A program made the position numbers and the translations under genes. Below the pieces are notes generated by a model. It was not told where the DNA came from. It was given only the letters and a program-made list of their open reading frames with translations, and did not search any database. A DNA stretch of 64,000 bases from Selaginella moellendorffii (lineage: Eukaryota; Streptophyta; Lycopodiopsida; Selaginellales; Selaginellaceae), in contig NW_003314295.1 in NCBI RefSeq assembly GCF_000143415.4, positions 577,128 through 641,127 of the forward strand, given 5' to 3'. Positions 45,784-57,112 of this stretch are shown here, one piece after another (within the stretch, counting starts at the first letter, position 1; every line of letters begins with the position of its first letter).

Positions 45784-47962
45784 TCACGCCAAGCGCAGCG
45801 TCACAGCGCGCTTGTGGGCGTCCAGGCCTTCGACCTCGGCCATCATCGCCACGGACGGGCCGATCAAACCAAGCCCTTCGCGGCTCAGCGATTGTACGGT
45901 CATGTACTTGACGAACGAGTCCAGCGACACGCCGCCGTACATCCTAGCGTAGCCGTACGTCGGGAGGACGTGGTTTGTTCCACTCGCGTAGTCGCCAACG
46001 CTCTCGGGCGTCCACCTTCCCAAGAACACAGACCCTGCCAAGACGAAGAAAGAGAAAAACTTCCACTCAATCGCGAAGAATGTGCTATGCAAACCTGCGT
46101 TTTTTATGTGATCCAGCCAAGCCTCAGCGTCCTCAGCGTTGACAATGAGATGCTCCGGCGCGTAGACATTGGAGAACTTGCAAGCCTGGAAGAACCAAAG
46201 GAATGAATGAAAACTCTTATCTAGTTTTCTACGATCGCGTAAAGGCTGACTGACTGACCTCTGCCATGCCTCGAGCAACGACGATGAAGCTGTGACCCAG
46301 CGCGACCGACGCGATATCTCCCCGGGGAAGCTCCTGGCACTGCTTGTAAACTTGCTCTTCGATGGCCTCTAAGTCGACGCTGCCGACAGCCACGAGAACC
46401 ACTTGGCTGTCCGGGCCGTGCTCCGCCTGTAAGTACACAAAGCGTTTCTAAGCAAAACAAAGCTAAAGCTTGACGAACCTGGGATAAGAGATCCGCAGCT
46501 ACATGGATCGCATTTGCGTTTCTATCCGCGATGACAAGGACTTCCGAGGGCCCAGCAGGCATATCTATGGAGATCATAGACTCGCTATTCTATAGGATAG
46601 AAAAGCTTGAAAAACGGTAAACTAAGAAGGAAAATATGCAACTTCGTACCTGTAGCAACATCTTCGCAGCAGTTACATACTGATTTCCAGGGCCTAGGAT
46701 CTTGTCGACCTGTGGCAATATGGAGATGGAATGTCAATCACGGAAGCTTCAACAACAAATTCTTACTTTTGGACAGGAATTAGTGCCCCATGCCATGGCA
46801 GCTACAGCCTAAACAGTTCCAAAGATGAGAACACGTAACAAAAGAGCATGAAGAGTGGAGTACCTGTGCTCCTCCAGCTTTTAGGATGTGAGTAGCTCCA
46901 GCTTTCTTAGCACAATATAAAACTTCCTGCGTGCTCCACTAAGCTTGACAACTTTTCGAGGAAAATAAAACACGTACCGGACATATTGAACCGTCCGACC
47001 GTGGTGGAGTCGCAAGAACAATCGTCTCACATCCGGCAATACCTGCGGGCTATTAATCTTGCAGCTTTAAGAAGAAAGATCAGTGAAAGACATGACGTAC
47101 CACTGCTAGCATGAGCGCTGTTGATGGAAGAACAGCCGTTCCACCAGGGACGTAAAGCCCGACGGCGTCGATACTCCTCGCAACTCGCCGGCATTTAACT
47201 CCCTGGGTGGCAAAACAGCCGAGGAGTTAGCATTTATCACACAAGCTCCAAGTTACCAGACTCGGATAGAGCACTGACGGGCATGGTTTCTACTTCAAGC
47301 TGTTGAGTCTTTCGCTGTGCAAGATGGAATTTGTAGATGTTGTCGAAGGCCACATCAAATGCAGCTTGGACATCTGGATCGAGCTGCCAAAACGTGAATG
47401 AGACCATACTTTCTTTGCGGCTTTGCAGAAAGATAGATCGAAAAGTTCTACCTTTGGATCTGGAAGGTCGGACACCCTTTCGACAATGTTGTCAAGCTCC
47501 ACTCCATCGAATTTCTTGGTGTACCTGGAAAGCTCGCCAGCGAGAAGATATTAAAGGCACGAGCAAAGCGAAGAGAGGAAAAAAGAATGCTTACTTGATC
47601 ACCGCTTCATCGCCAGAAAACCTCACATNNNNNNNNNNNNNNNNNNNNNNNNNNNNNNNNNNNNNNNNNNNNNNNNNNNNNNNNNNNNNNNNNNNNNNNN
47701 NNNNNNNNNNNNNNNNNNNNNNNNNNNNNNNNNNNNNNNNNNNNNNNNNNNNNNNNNNNNNNNNNNNNNNNNNNNNNNNNNNNNNNNNNNNNNNNNNNGG
47801 AGCTGCTGGTTCTCCACAGCTGAGAATCTCAGGCTCAAATTCCAGGAATGTGGAGAGAGATTTCCACTCACCCGTGCCGATCTTCGCCATTGCTACTGAC
47901 ACTCTCCTCGCGCACCTCGCATTCTCGATCAGCGTCATGGACGGATGAGCAGCGGCCTTCAT
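45784..47962 (-). CDS. HDH: Histidinol dehydrogenase (HDH), intact parent copy
   Basis: Catalyses the last two steps of histidine synthesis (L-histidinol to L-histidine) using NAD+ and zinc, in plants in the plastid. The ATG at 47962 opens [20 protein letters not shown] and exon 1 ends at a GTGAGT after KIGTG. A gap then hides one or more exons. The reading resumes as [11 protein letters not shown], then [182 protein letters not shown] and [12 protein letters not shown]. The QAEHGPDSQ block carries the metal/substrate His, and the other catalytic motifs are intact. About a dozen introns of 50-90 bp are present. Two broken copies lie at 49.9-53.8 kb. Confidence 0.92.
47629..47798. other. Assembly gap (170 N) in HDH 5' region
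   Basis: Run of undetermined bases between HDH exon 1 and the exon that encodes [10 protein letters not shown]. It probably removes the start of that exon and perhaps a further exon. Confidence 1.
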
Positions 47963-47989
47963 CGCCCTAGATCGTTGCTGAATTTGTCT

Positions 47990-49920
47990 AACGAAAAACC
48001 CTAAAGAAGGTTCTAGCTAAGTAACTAAAATAAACTACAAAACTTTCAAACCCTGATAGGGCTGGGCATCACTTAAAGGAGGCAAACAATACACCCTGCT
48101 TTGCAAAACAGAAAACCTAAAACGAAAAGCAAGCATGACAAAAGAAGATACGATGACTTTCCAAGGCTAATGGCTCAACATGTAATATTAGTTTTTTTTC
48201 ATTTATTCTTTGCTAAAATAAAGTTTTTAATTAAAAAGCTTTTGTTTTTATAATAAAAGGACTTTCTTCTTTTTTCCATTAAAGAATTTCTTTGCTTTAA
48301 GGATATACCATAAATGCATTATTAAAACTTTGTTTAAGCATGAATAAAATTATTTGGCTTAACTTTAAAGGTTATAACTTTCTATATTGTATCATTTTTC
48401 AACTTGTTGTCAATAATAGATAAAAAAAAATTCATAAGTAAAAATTTGTAATATATCCAATCATCTTTTATTGTAAAGTCAATTTTGTAAATTTAATGAA
48501 ATAATAATTTGAGTGATATTTTTTACTCAAAATTTATACCAATATCTAAAAACATTTCAATGCAAATTACCTCTATTGTAGTTTCTAATTAAATTTTTTG
48601 TTAATGATACAATTTGATAGATATCTTTTTTCTCAAAGTTTATATATAGTGATTTTCAATTACATTTCTTTTTTATAATATATATTTCAAAATTCTAATT
48701 AATAAGTGAATTACTTCTATCAAATATTTTAGGTTAAATGTTTTAAAATTTAGTTAAAATCACAACCCTAAGTACTAAGATTGCATGCGAATATGATAAT
48801 TAAGCCTTATAAATTTAGTCAATCACTCTCTTTACTTTAACATAATAGTTTTTATTTAATGTTTGCAAAAGTTTCATTTAATTGCTCATAAATAATTACA
48901 TAAAGTAAAAAAGTTTAATCGCTATATCTTTTACCTTTAATGAAAAAGTACTATATAATTGGATATGAAGAAGATTGTAGATAGAATTTATGAGCATTAT
49001 TCTTATCAAATTTTACTTTAAAGATATTAATGTTTTTTGCTTAATTAAGTATTTATATTGATGATTTTTAATAAATTATAAATTAATAGTAAATTAGTAA
49101 GATGCCTCAATCAAATTATTTATTTCCTCATTAGTATGAGAAAGATTTCCACCCACATATCTATGAAATAACTAATTACCTTTATGAACGATAAGAAAAC
49201 CTTAGAAAAAATAGGGCTTAACTATGCCAAAATATAAATTAAAAAATTAATAAAAGTTAAAATATTGACATTTCAACCCATATATCTATGAAATGTTTTT
49301 TATAAAAGTCAAAATATTGATTCACTTATCAAGTATTAATTTTAAAAATACTTGATAAACACTCCTTAATTTTGAAAATTCACCTCAAAATGTTCGACAA
49401 GTTACTTAATCTCAGCTTGCATAATAGTATCATTATGAAAAGCTATGTAAATTAAATGATATATAATATTTTTATCCTTCTATCCCATGATTTTACTTTA
49501 CAAATAGTATATTTGAGCAAGTTCCTCCTTACATGCTAAATATATTATAGAATTTGACAATCAAATGTAACTCTATATAAAATTAAAATGAAATTAAATT
49601 ATAACATATTAAATTAATTACCTTATTCTGCACTTCAACATCATGATTTTCCAATTTGATATGTGTTAAAAAGTCAATTCTTAAGAGTTATTATTTAGTT
49701 TTCATATGTTCTTATTTTTCACTAAAAGTTAAAACCCATGCAAGTGGAATACCATTTCCATAATAATAAAAAACAAACATAGTATACAATGGGACTTGTA
49801 AATTATCAAGGATTATTCACTTTAAAATAATGAAAACTTTACTTTATAACAATTAATTCCAAAAGTTGCATCAAGACTCAACAATCCTATTTTTCCTGAA
49901 TCATATACATACATAAAGGT
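47990..49920. other. AT-rich island between HDH and its broken copies
   Basis: Nearly 1.9 kb of very AT-rich sequence with stops in all frames and no open frame above about 40 codons. I see no terminal repeats, transposase or RNA gene. It separates the HDH parent from the pseudogene pair. Confidence 0.6.
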
Positions 49921-51070
49921 CTCCGTCCATGATGCTGATCGAGAATGGGAGGTGCCCTGACGGGCATGGTTTCCACTTCAAGCTCTTGAGTTTTCCACTG
50001 TGCAAGAAATTTATAGATGTTGTCAAAGGCCACAGCAAATGCAGCTTGGACATCTGGATCGAGCTGCCAAAACGTGAATGAGATCGGACTCTTGCAACAT
50101 AGAAAAGTTATAACTTTGGATCTGGAAGGTCTTTCAACAATGTTGCCAAGCGAATTTCTTGGTGTATCTGGGAGCTCGCCAGCGAGAAGATATCAAAGGC
50201 ACGAGAAAAGCGAAGAGACAAAAAATTGCCTACTTCATCACAGGTTCATGCTTCTCCACAGCTGTGAATCTCAGGCTCAAATTCCAGGAATGTGGAGAGA
50301 GATGTCCTCTCACCCGTGCCGATCTTCGCTGGTGCTACTGGCGCTCTCCTCGAGTCTGGTAACTTGGAGCTTGCGTGATAAATGCTTACTCCCCAGCTGT
50401 TCTGCCACCCAGGGAGTTAAATGCCGGCAAGTTGCGAGGATCGACGCTGCCGGGCTTTACGTTCCTGGATCAACAGCGCTTATGCTAGCAGTGGTACGTC
50501 ATGTCTTTCACTGATCTTTCTTCTTAAAGCTGTCTTAATACCTGCGAGATTAATATCCCGCAGGTATTGCCGGATGTGAGACCATTGTTCTTGCAACTCC
50601 ACCACGGTCAGACGGTTCAATCTGTCCGGTATGTGTTACTTTTTCTTTCCACGAAAAGTTTTCAAGCTTGATGGAGCAAGGAAGTTTTATATTGCACTAA
50701 AAAAGCTGGAGAAGCACAGGCACTTGAAAGTATTTTTTCTCTCTTGTTGCATATACTCATTTTTGGAACTGTTTAGGCCGTAGCTGCCATGCCATGAGGA
50801 ACTCATTCCTGTCCAAAAGTAAGAACTGTTGGTGACACTTCCGTGACTGACATTCCATCTCCATATTGCCACAGGTTGACAAGATCCTGGGCCCTGGAAA
50901 TCAGTATGTAACTGCTGCGAAGATGCTGCTACAGGTATAAAGTTGCGTTTGCTTTTCTTACAGAATAGGGAGTCTATGATCTCCATAAATATGCCTGCTG
51001 GTCCCTCGGAAGTCCTTGTCATCGCGGATAAAAACGCGAATGCGATCCATGTAGGAGCTTCCCTGGGGAG
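49921..51070 (+). pseudogene. Broken HDH copy 1, inverted relative to parent
   Basis: Sense-strand (+) pieces of HDH appear in order: an exon-1 scrap (ccgtccatgatgctgatcg at 49923), [21 protein letters not shown] at 50430-50490, [19 protein letters not shown] at about 50565-50625, then IPGNQ-type exon residues at 50885-50940 and [20 protein letters not shown] at about 50990-51050. Introns are retained in place, for example the one after 50497 that matches the parent intron almost base for base. It is therefore a DNA-level duplicate, not a retrocopy. The piece 49956-50352 is flipped. The copy lacks the start codon, an 18-base piece of the GTAVLP exon, one whole exon near its end and everything after the CTTCCCCGGGGAG site. 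It cannot encode HDH. Confidence 0.9.
49956..50352 (-). pseudogene. Internal inverted segment of HDH copy 1
   Basis: Within the plus-oriented copy, this piece carries the minus-sense exons 1-3 (end of exon 1, the RFSGDE region, the [13 protein letters not shown] region). Left junction: gaggtgc joins cctgacggg. Right junction: ctctcctcg joins agtctgg. Restoring the orientation makes exon 1 continuous at both ends apart from roughly a dozen lost bases. The simplest reading is a 0.4-kb inversion within the pseudogene. Confidence 0.85.
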
Positions 51071-51239
51071 TCGAGCGTCGCAATAATAAAATAACTTACA
51101 ATGAAAACAAAATTCTCATTTGGAAAAGGCAACTTTTTTTTAACTCCTTAACGTAAGGCAGAGTCATTCACTTGGGGAAACGAAGCCATCGGCATGAGGA
51201 TTGGCCAACACCAGCACTGAGAGTGGGCTGTTGGAACAT

Positions 51240-51850
51240 TCTAGGTTTTCTCGAAACCAAGGTGATAGCTTGAGCTGCTTAAATAGGTACGATATTGTCA
51301 TCCTCATGGAAACTTGGGAAGCAGAAGATCGACAGTTCGGTGACTTAATACACTACCTGGGCAAATGACCGACAGACCGCATTGAACATTAGCCATTTAC
51401 ATCCACCGGGAATGGAACATCAAGATCCATTCAATCACCCATGGCCCAGATGGACTCTTCACAGCTATAAAAGGTGTTGGACCAACATGGGGGGAAAATA
51501 GCATCCACAGATGATCAGTGGCTTGGTTCCACCTGTGTCAAATGACGATCACCTGATAGACCATGTCAGTGTTGACCTGCTTCTTTGAGGAGACTAAGCA
51601 CTACAAAGTCATTGCACATACATTTGTGATCCTTGTGCGAATTCACGCGCATGGGAGCCGAGGATCACGCCCTCAACCTCACAGGACACAAGCTCCTCAC
51701 ATTTGCCATGACAAATGAACTCTGTCTTCTTAAGGGTGCCATGAAATGACGGGGGTGACATGGAATGTGAGTTCCACGCCCAGCTCATGTTGCAGATTGG
51801 ATGATGTACACGAAAATATTTTACCATCCACCTCAGGTCATATCAAAGGC
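51240..51850 (+). pseudogene. Possible decayed non-LTR retroelement endonuclease fragment
   Basis: Discontinuous frames show words of the LINE-type AP endonuclease: RYDIVILMETWEAEDRQF near 51287 resembles the catalytic xxxETW block, and HALNLTGHKLLTFAMTNELC near 51670 resembles the xxNxxGxxLLxFxxxxxL segment of that domain. Frames shift between them and stops occur. The likeness is weak and read by eye, and a reverse transcriptase is not visible. It may be any EEP-domain relic or chance. Confidence 0.25.
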
Positions 51851-52256
51851 TAGAGGCAAGTCATCTCAGCGAAAGGTGTTTTATGTATAATGGACTTGAA
51901 CAGTTGGGGTAGTGGGTTTTTACACATTTAAAGGTAAGAATGCTCATTTAGGCTTGAGTTTTCTAAAAGATCCTAAAGAATATTCACCCGTTTGCATTTA
52001 GTTTGAGGATCAGATTTATGCTCGTTTGGCCCTTCCACACCTACACTGTGTAAGGATGGCCCCAGCACTTTGCTTGGAAAGGGAACCAGAGTGTAGAAAT
52101 ACTGGAACGGGGGTCGACTTGTCTGGAAAGTGCTACTGGATCTCTTTAATACACGGTTGCTCTGCCTCTTGGCTGATCTGGCATATATTACTCTAACAAT
52201 CTATATGCATACTGTAAAAGCAGCTTATTCTTAGAATCGACATCATTTAACCATCC

Positions 52257-52628
52257 TCAATTTTATGGTTGGAGCTTCCCAAACCAACTAAATTACTTGG
52301 CGATGGACCCAGAATAAATGCTGCTGGATTTGTGATTTTCACAGGTGATATCTTTGTGGTGACAGCAAAATCCTTCTTTGTGGCAACTGCAGACAATTCA
52401 AAATCTTACTTGTTGAGGATGGATCCTACTAAAGGATTTGTGGAGGAAGGTGTTTATCCTTGGCCTGGTACCGAGGAACCTATATGCATTATCTACGAGA
52501 ACACAAATCTGGTTATGCACCACGAATTTCTGGCTTTTTATGACCAACAAACAAAGAATTGGAGGACCAACTCGATTCAACCGTGTTGTGCAATTCGAAA
52601 CTGCAAGCCGAGTTTGATTTGTGCGTGA
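52257..52628 (+). pseudogene. Unidentified gene fragment, possibly F-box/kelch-like
   Basis: A 120-codon open stretch without its own ATG reads LWLELPKPTKLLGDGPRINA, AGFVIFTGDIFVVTAKSFFV and YDQQTKNWRTNSIQ. The alternating hydrophobic strands with a Tyr-x(n)-Trp end resemble a propeller blade of plant F-box/kelch proteins, but I cannot name a match. Its position in the centre of a broken duplication suggests a captured fragment. Confidence 0.3.
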
Positions 52629-52766
52629 GTCTAGATATTCATAATCACAGTCTACTAATATCTACATACTACGAGGGCATCCCTTTACCAAGTGAGAGAA
52701 GTGTTCGGAGTTTAAAAACAAAGAAATTCTGCCTTACTTTCATTGTGAGTTTTTCTATTATTATGG

Positions 52767-53840
52767 TATCTCCCCGGGGAAGCTCAGCTAAAGCTTCACG
52801 AACATGGATCGCACTCGCGTTTCTATCCGCAAACTTCCGAGGCTTTGGAGATCGGTATTCTGTAGGATAGAAAAGCAAAAGACGCAACTTAGCACCATCT
52901 TCGCAGCGATTTTCAGGGCCCAGGATCTTGTCAACCTATGGCAATATGGAGATGGGATGTCAATCACGGAAACGTCACCAACAGTTCTTACTTTTGGACA
53001 GGAATGAGTGCCCCATGCCATGGCAGCGGCCTAAAGATGAGTATACGCAACAAAAAGAGTTTCAAGTACCTGTGCTTCTCTTTCTTAGCGCAATATAAAA
53101 CTTCCTTTGCTCCATCAAGCTTGAAAACTTTTCGTGGAAAGAAAAACAAACACATACCGGCTTCGATCGACAATCGTCTCACATCCGGCAATACCTGCGG
53201 GCTATTAGTCTCGCAGCTTTAAGAAGAAAGATCAGTGAAAGACATGACGTACCACTGCTAGCATGAGCGCTGTTTTCAGGAACGTAAAGGCCGACGGCGT
53301 CAATACTCCTCGCCACTCGCCGGCATTCAACTCCCTGGGTGGCAAACAACCGAGGAGTTGGCATTTATCACACATGCTCCAAGTTACCGGACTCGGATAC
53401 TTCAAGCTGTTTTCCGCTGTGCGAGATGAAATTTATAGATGTTGTCAAAGGCCACATCAAAGGCAGCTTGGACATCTGGATCGAGCTGCCAAAACGTGAA
53501 TGAGATCGGACTTTCTTTGCGGTTGCAGAAAGATAGATCGAAAAGTTATACCTTTGGATCTGGAAGGTCGGACATTCTTTCGACAATGTTGTCTTCCATA
53601 GAATTTCTTGGTGTATCTGCAAAGCTCGCCAGCGAGATGGTCTTAAAGGCACAAGAAAAGCAGCTTCATCGCCAGAAAATCTCATTTCAACTTTTGAAAG
53701 AAAAACTTGAAACGAGATTTTCTTCCTCAAGTGTGATTTCTTTCTCACTGTTTTTAAAATGGAGCCCTTCATAGAATTTCCCGCTCAAATATCGCCGCTG
53801 CTATTCGCCCACCTCGCATTCTCGATCAGCGGTTGAGCAG
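52767..53840 (-). pseudogene. Broken HDH copy 2, same orientation as parent
   Basis: The minus strand carries, in parental order, exon 1 scraps (53800-53835), the RFSGDEAAF remnant (about 53670-53690), VELDNIV-region remnants, [20 protein letters not shown] (about 53430-53490), [20 protein letters not shown] (about 53280-53340), ALMLA with its downstream intron, and the NxGPGN-type region near 52920. Introns are retained. Several exons carry small deletions, a frameshift follows FDNIYKFH, and a long deletion removes the QAEHGPDSQ exon that holds catalytic residues. It ends at the same parental site (tatctccccggggaag) where copy 1 ends. It cannot encode active HDH. Confidence 0.9.
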
Positions 53841-53876
53841 TCATATTATTAGGGCTTTTTGTTAGGTCAGCCAGGC

Positions 53877-54487
53877 ATGGCGGAGGAGGAAGAGGATCCG
53901 TGGAGCGATGGCGATGGCGATGGTGGTGAAGGCCCTCGAGAATCCGAATGGCAGAGCAGGAATTTCCACACGGTAGTGTCACTCTTCCTTCGATTCGTTC
54001 GAGTTTCCGTTTGATCGAGCGCAGATTTTCTAGCTCGGATACCGCGATGGTCTCTTTGCTGGGAAAGAATCGTCGGCACAGAAGGGGTTCGACGCTGGAT
54101 TCAAGGAGTCGGCTCCAGCCGGATTCGATTGGGGGATTGCGAGAGGCATTACAAGGTCTTTCGGATCTTTGCTTTTTTTCTTCTTCTAGAGATTGTAACA
54201 ACTTTGGTGTTTGTAGTGCTTTTGCGGCATTGTCACCGAGGCATCAAGAGTTGCTGGCTCCGGACAAGAATGCGCGCGACGATCTAAAGTCTCTGCACGA
54301 TTCCATCTCTGGTATTTCCTCCAACGATGCTTTGGCCTCGTACCACAGCCACCAAGTCCTACGAGACGAAACCTCCACCGTGGCTGACGTTGGTGTCTTG
54401 AGCTCTCAAGCCAAAGCAGCGGCAGACAAAGCTTCCATAGCGTACGATGCTCTTCTACAAAATAGTCGATCCACCAATCTCAGGTAA
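53877..54487 (+). CDS. Yae1-domain protein (YAE1/ORAOV1-type)
   Basis: The ATG at 53877 opens MAEEEEDPWSDGDGDGGEGP, an acidic start. An intron after NFHT is removed (acceptor ttttctag) to give LGYRDGLFAGKESSAQKGFD, then AGFKESAPAGFDWGIARGIT, a deca-GX3 repeat: Gly every fourth residue, the signature of the Yae1 N-terminal family. In yeast, Yae1 with Lto1 adapts the cytosolic iron-sulfur targeting complex to Rli1/ABCE1. The plant function is inferred by homology. The third exon reads SAFAALSPRHQELLAPDKNA, then ISSNDALASYHSHQVLRDE and a helix ending YDALLQNSRSTNL. The TAA at 54485 is part of a GTAAAAA that could also be a donor; then a 51-bp intron would move the end to 54558. Confidence 0.75.
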
Positions 54488-54568
54488 AAACTTCTCAAGC
54501 CTGATCTCTTTATCGCTAAAGTGGCCAACTTCAGCGTGACGGAAGTTCCAAGAAGTTGACAGAACGAG

Positions 54569-55097
54569 ATGGACACAAACATATTTGCGAAAAGTCTCGA
54601 CGATCCGACACGAAAAGTAGCTAGGAAAGTTTCTCAAGACTTGAGTGGTTTTGGTGGACGAGAAGGCTGTTTTCGTGGACTTTTAGGTGGTTTTCTTCGG
54701 TGCGAAGAAGCTGGCTGCCATTCGCAAAGCTGGATTCCCCGGCAGCCACGCTGCTGCCGCGAAGAAACTATTTTTTGGAATTCCAAGTCTTTGTGCGGTG
54801 GCAACAGTGGACGCCGTGCTCATCGACACCAACACCGTCAACAGTGAAAGAAGCCTGGCGATGATCCTCTTTCCAAAGTACGAGCCAAGTCGACAAGGAA
54901 TGTGTCGCGCACTTGCGCGGGTCAAACAGCGCACGGGGACCTTTGACACGGAGGACGGATCTTTGGCTTTGGACCGGGCTCCAACACCGCATCGCCCAAC
55001 CAGTGTCGGGACTCGCCGAGTTCCCGTGCCGGCATCTTTGAACGGATCAAATCCATATCCAAAGCCCAGCCTCTTCCTTTTCTCGTCATTATCATAA
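54569..55097 (+). CDS. Hypothetical small protein
   Basis: ATG 54569 gives MDTNIFAKSLDDPTRK. A GTAGCT donor there and an acceptor acttttag at 54686 would join in phase to VVFFGAKKLAAIRKAGFPGS, then HAAAAKKLFFGIPSLCAVAT. The tail is Ala/Arg-rich and then low-complexity. No family is recognised. The minus strand is also partly open here, so the strand is not certain. Treat as a weak prediction. Confidence 0.3.
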
Positions 55098-57112
55098 AGG
55101 AAAAAAGAGAGAACCAGAAAGATCTGATAGATAGCTCCTGGCTAACATTCGCTTGTATAAGAGCACTTTCGCGCGCGCTGGGCGAGGCCGACGTGGCGGC
55201 GGGCTTTCCACGCGTGCGGCCACGTCGGCATAAAGGCGGAAAGCGCGCGGCGCGAGTCAATGAATGCGAGATGCTTCGTCGCGTGGACGCCGACGGCGAC
55301 ATATCTATCTATCTATCTCTGACACGTCACTTGGCCGCCCCGTAGTACGTGGACGTGTTCTCCTCCCTCCCTTTTGTTGCGTTGCGGGCTCCCGAGATTC
55401 GGATTACCTGGCTGTGGCTTGCCTGTCGTCCACGTCAGGCGATATGGCCATCCATCCCATCATCCGGCCCCCATGCGCCCATTGGTCTAGCGTGGGCTCG
55501 GCAAAAACGGTTGATGTGGATGATACTGCGCGCCAAAAGTCAGAATGTAAAACGTGCTCGATCGCATTTCATGCAGTGACGTGAAGTGCCAACTTTTTTT
55601 TTTTTGGACCCATTTCTTTCCCTTGCGGCCGTACAGTATTGGCATCTCAATCAAAGCAGTTGGTCACAACCATATCACGACCAAAACCCCCCCAAGAGAG
55701 AATTAGAAACGGGTTTTTGGCCACAAGAAAAAAATGAGACAAAATGTTTTGGTCATGCGCTTTTTTCGTTGCGTAGCGCCCGAAGTCTAGATGCCCGGTG
55801 GACCAGATGATGGATTGTTTTTTTTTCCTTGTGATGTGTGTGTGGTGTTCTAGAAGCCCGCAAGGCGAGAGGGGAGACCCCGCGTCTATTCTTCGCGAGC
55901 GTTGAGCTTCAAAGCAGTTGCCTGTGGGTGGGATTTTGGGCAAAATCAATTCAAGCCAATCGAGGTTGACACCAGGCACCGCCTTTGTCTGTGTCAACAA
56001 GCCCCATCTGGAAAATGGCACCAACCCTTTTCCCCCTTTCAAAGCTTTTGTGTGGCCGCGTACCACAAGCCCGAAAATGCTGCATGCGCCTCTCTTTCAC
56101 ACGGCAAAAACTACCAAGGATTAGATCCATAGGTCACTGAATCTCGTTTCTTTTAAGATGAGATAGGATTAGATAAGGTTAAAGATCACGCCCATGACGT
56201 GTGGAGCGAGTGAATGGCCGCCACCTCCGCCACCTTTGAATCCCCCATTATAAATTTACAGCCAGCCCGTGTGTACTCTCCAACGCGGAGGAGTTTAAAC
56301 AAAGAATATCCCGGGAAATATATTGCTGTGTCAGTCAAGGAGCTCTCTCTCTCAAGCAACGAGAAAGAAAAGAAAAGCCTCCCCCAACTCAAAAGCAAAC
56401 CTAAAAGCTTATCCTCTTATCCTAAAACCGCCAGCCCGGCAGCAAGCAAATGGGGGGATGAGATCACAGCCAAGATCCCCATCGCGCATCCCCATCCCAT
56501 CCCATACCACCACACTACCCATTGGATAAGGCCCCCCGGGCGTTTTTAAAACCCCTCGCACCGACGGCCACGATCGCCCCTGCCCCGGAATGCCCGGCAC
56601 ATCCGACGGCCGCGATGCGCCCCCGGAATGTCGTGCAAGCCAAGGCCCCCAAATGCTTCGAGCTTATCCAGTGGGCTTGTGAGATCAGACTGACTGGAAA
56701 ACAAGCCTATCCGCATCATCGTAGGTACGTTAAGTAAAAAAGCCAGGATTTTTACCGCGGGGGAGGTAAAAAACCGACACCCACGCCTCTATCTTGTGGG
56801 GGGAAAGAGGAAAACAATAAAATTAAAACCTCGTTCGTTGGTTTGGGGGGGGTCCGTGTTATATCATCCACAGCGTGGTAGTGAGATTCGCCCTAAGCGC
56901 GGTGTGGACGAAGAAGAGGAGGAGCTCGTAGCGTTCTCTCCAATCTTCGCCTTTTTATCTCTTCTTGCCCGCCCTCTGTGAGAGTTCTTCGGTTGGAAGG
57001 AAGAGGATCTAATCTCGAGTGGGAGCTCCCGCCGGGCGTTGGTTGTATTCGGCAGAGCTGGGGGATAAGAGGGAATCCACGCTTTGATACCTTCGTTCTC
57101 CTCTGGCGGTAG
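55098..57112. other. Intergenic region
   Basis: About 2 kb without a supported gene. A TATC microsatellite lies at 55302-55318. The stretch near 56440-56630 is rich in direct repeats of ccat/cccatcc and GC-rich words, but it has no open frame with known motifs. The last 250 bases are likely the promoter and 5' UTR of the OXS3-like gene. Confidence 0.5.

Larger units (their letters stand above)
51071..52766. other. Spacer between the two HDH copies
   Basis: 1.7 kb lying at the centre of the inverted pair. It shows a degenerate endonuclease-like region at about 51240-51850 and a kelch/F-box-like reading at 52257-52628. I see no intact gene and no direct repeats at its edges. Confidence 0.6.

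Noticed and set aside
50017-50514. Open plus-strand frame of 165 codons near HDH copy 1
   Set aside because: It reads the antisense of HDH exons across an inversion junction. It does not represent a protein.
54687-54950. Likeness of the hypothetical protein to early nodulin ENOD93
   Set aside because: Only a loose Ala/Lys-rich pattern is shared. Conserved PWARxxLN-type residues are missing.
55302-55320. TATC microsatellite as a regulatory site
   Set aside because: Simple repeat without further evidence.
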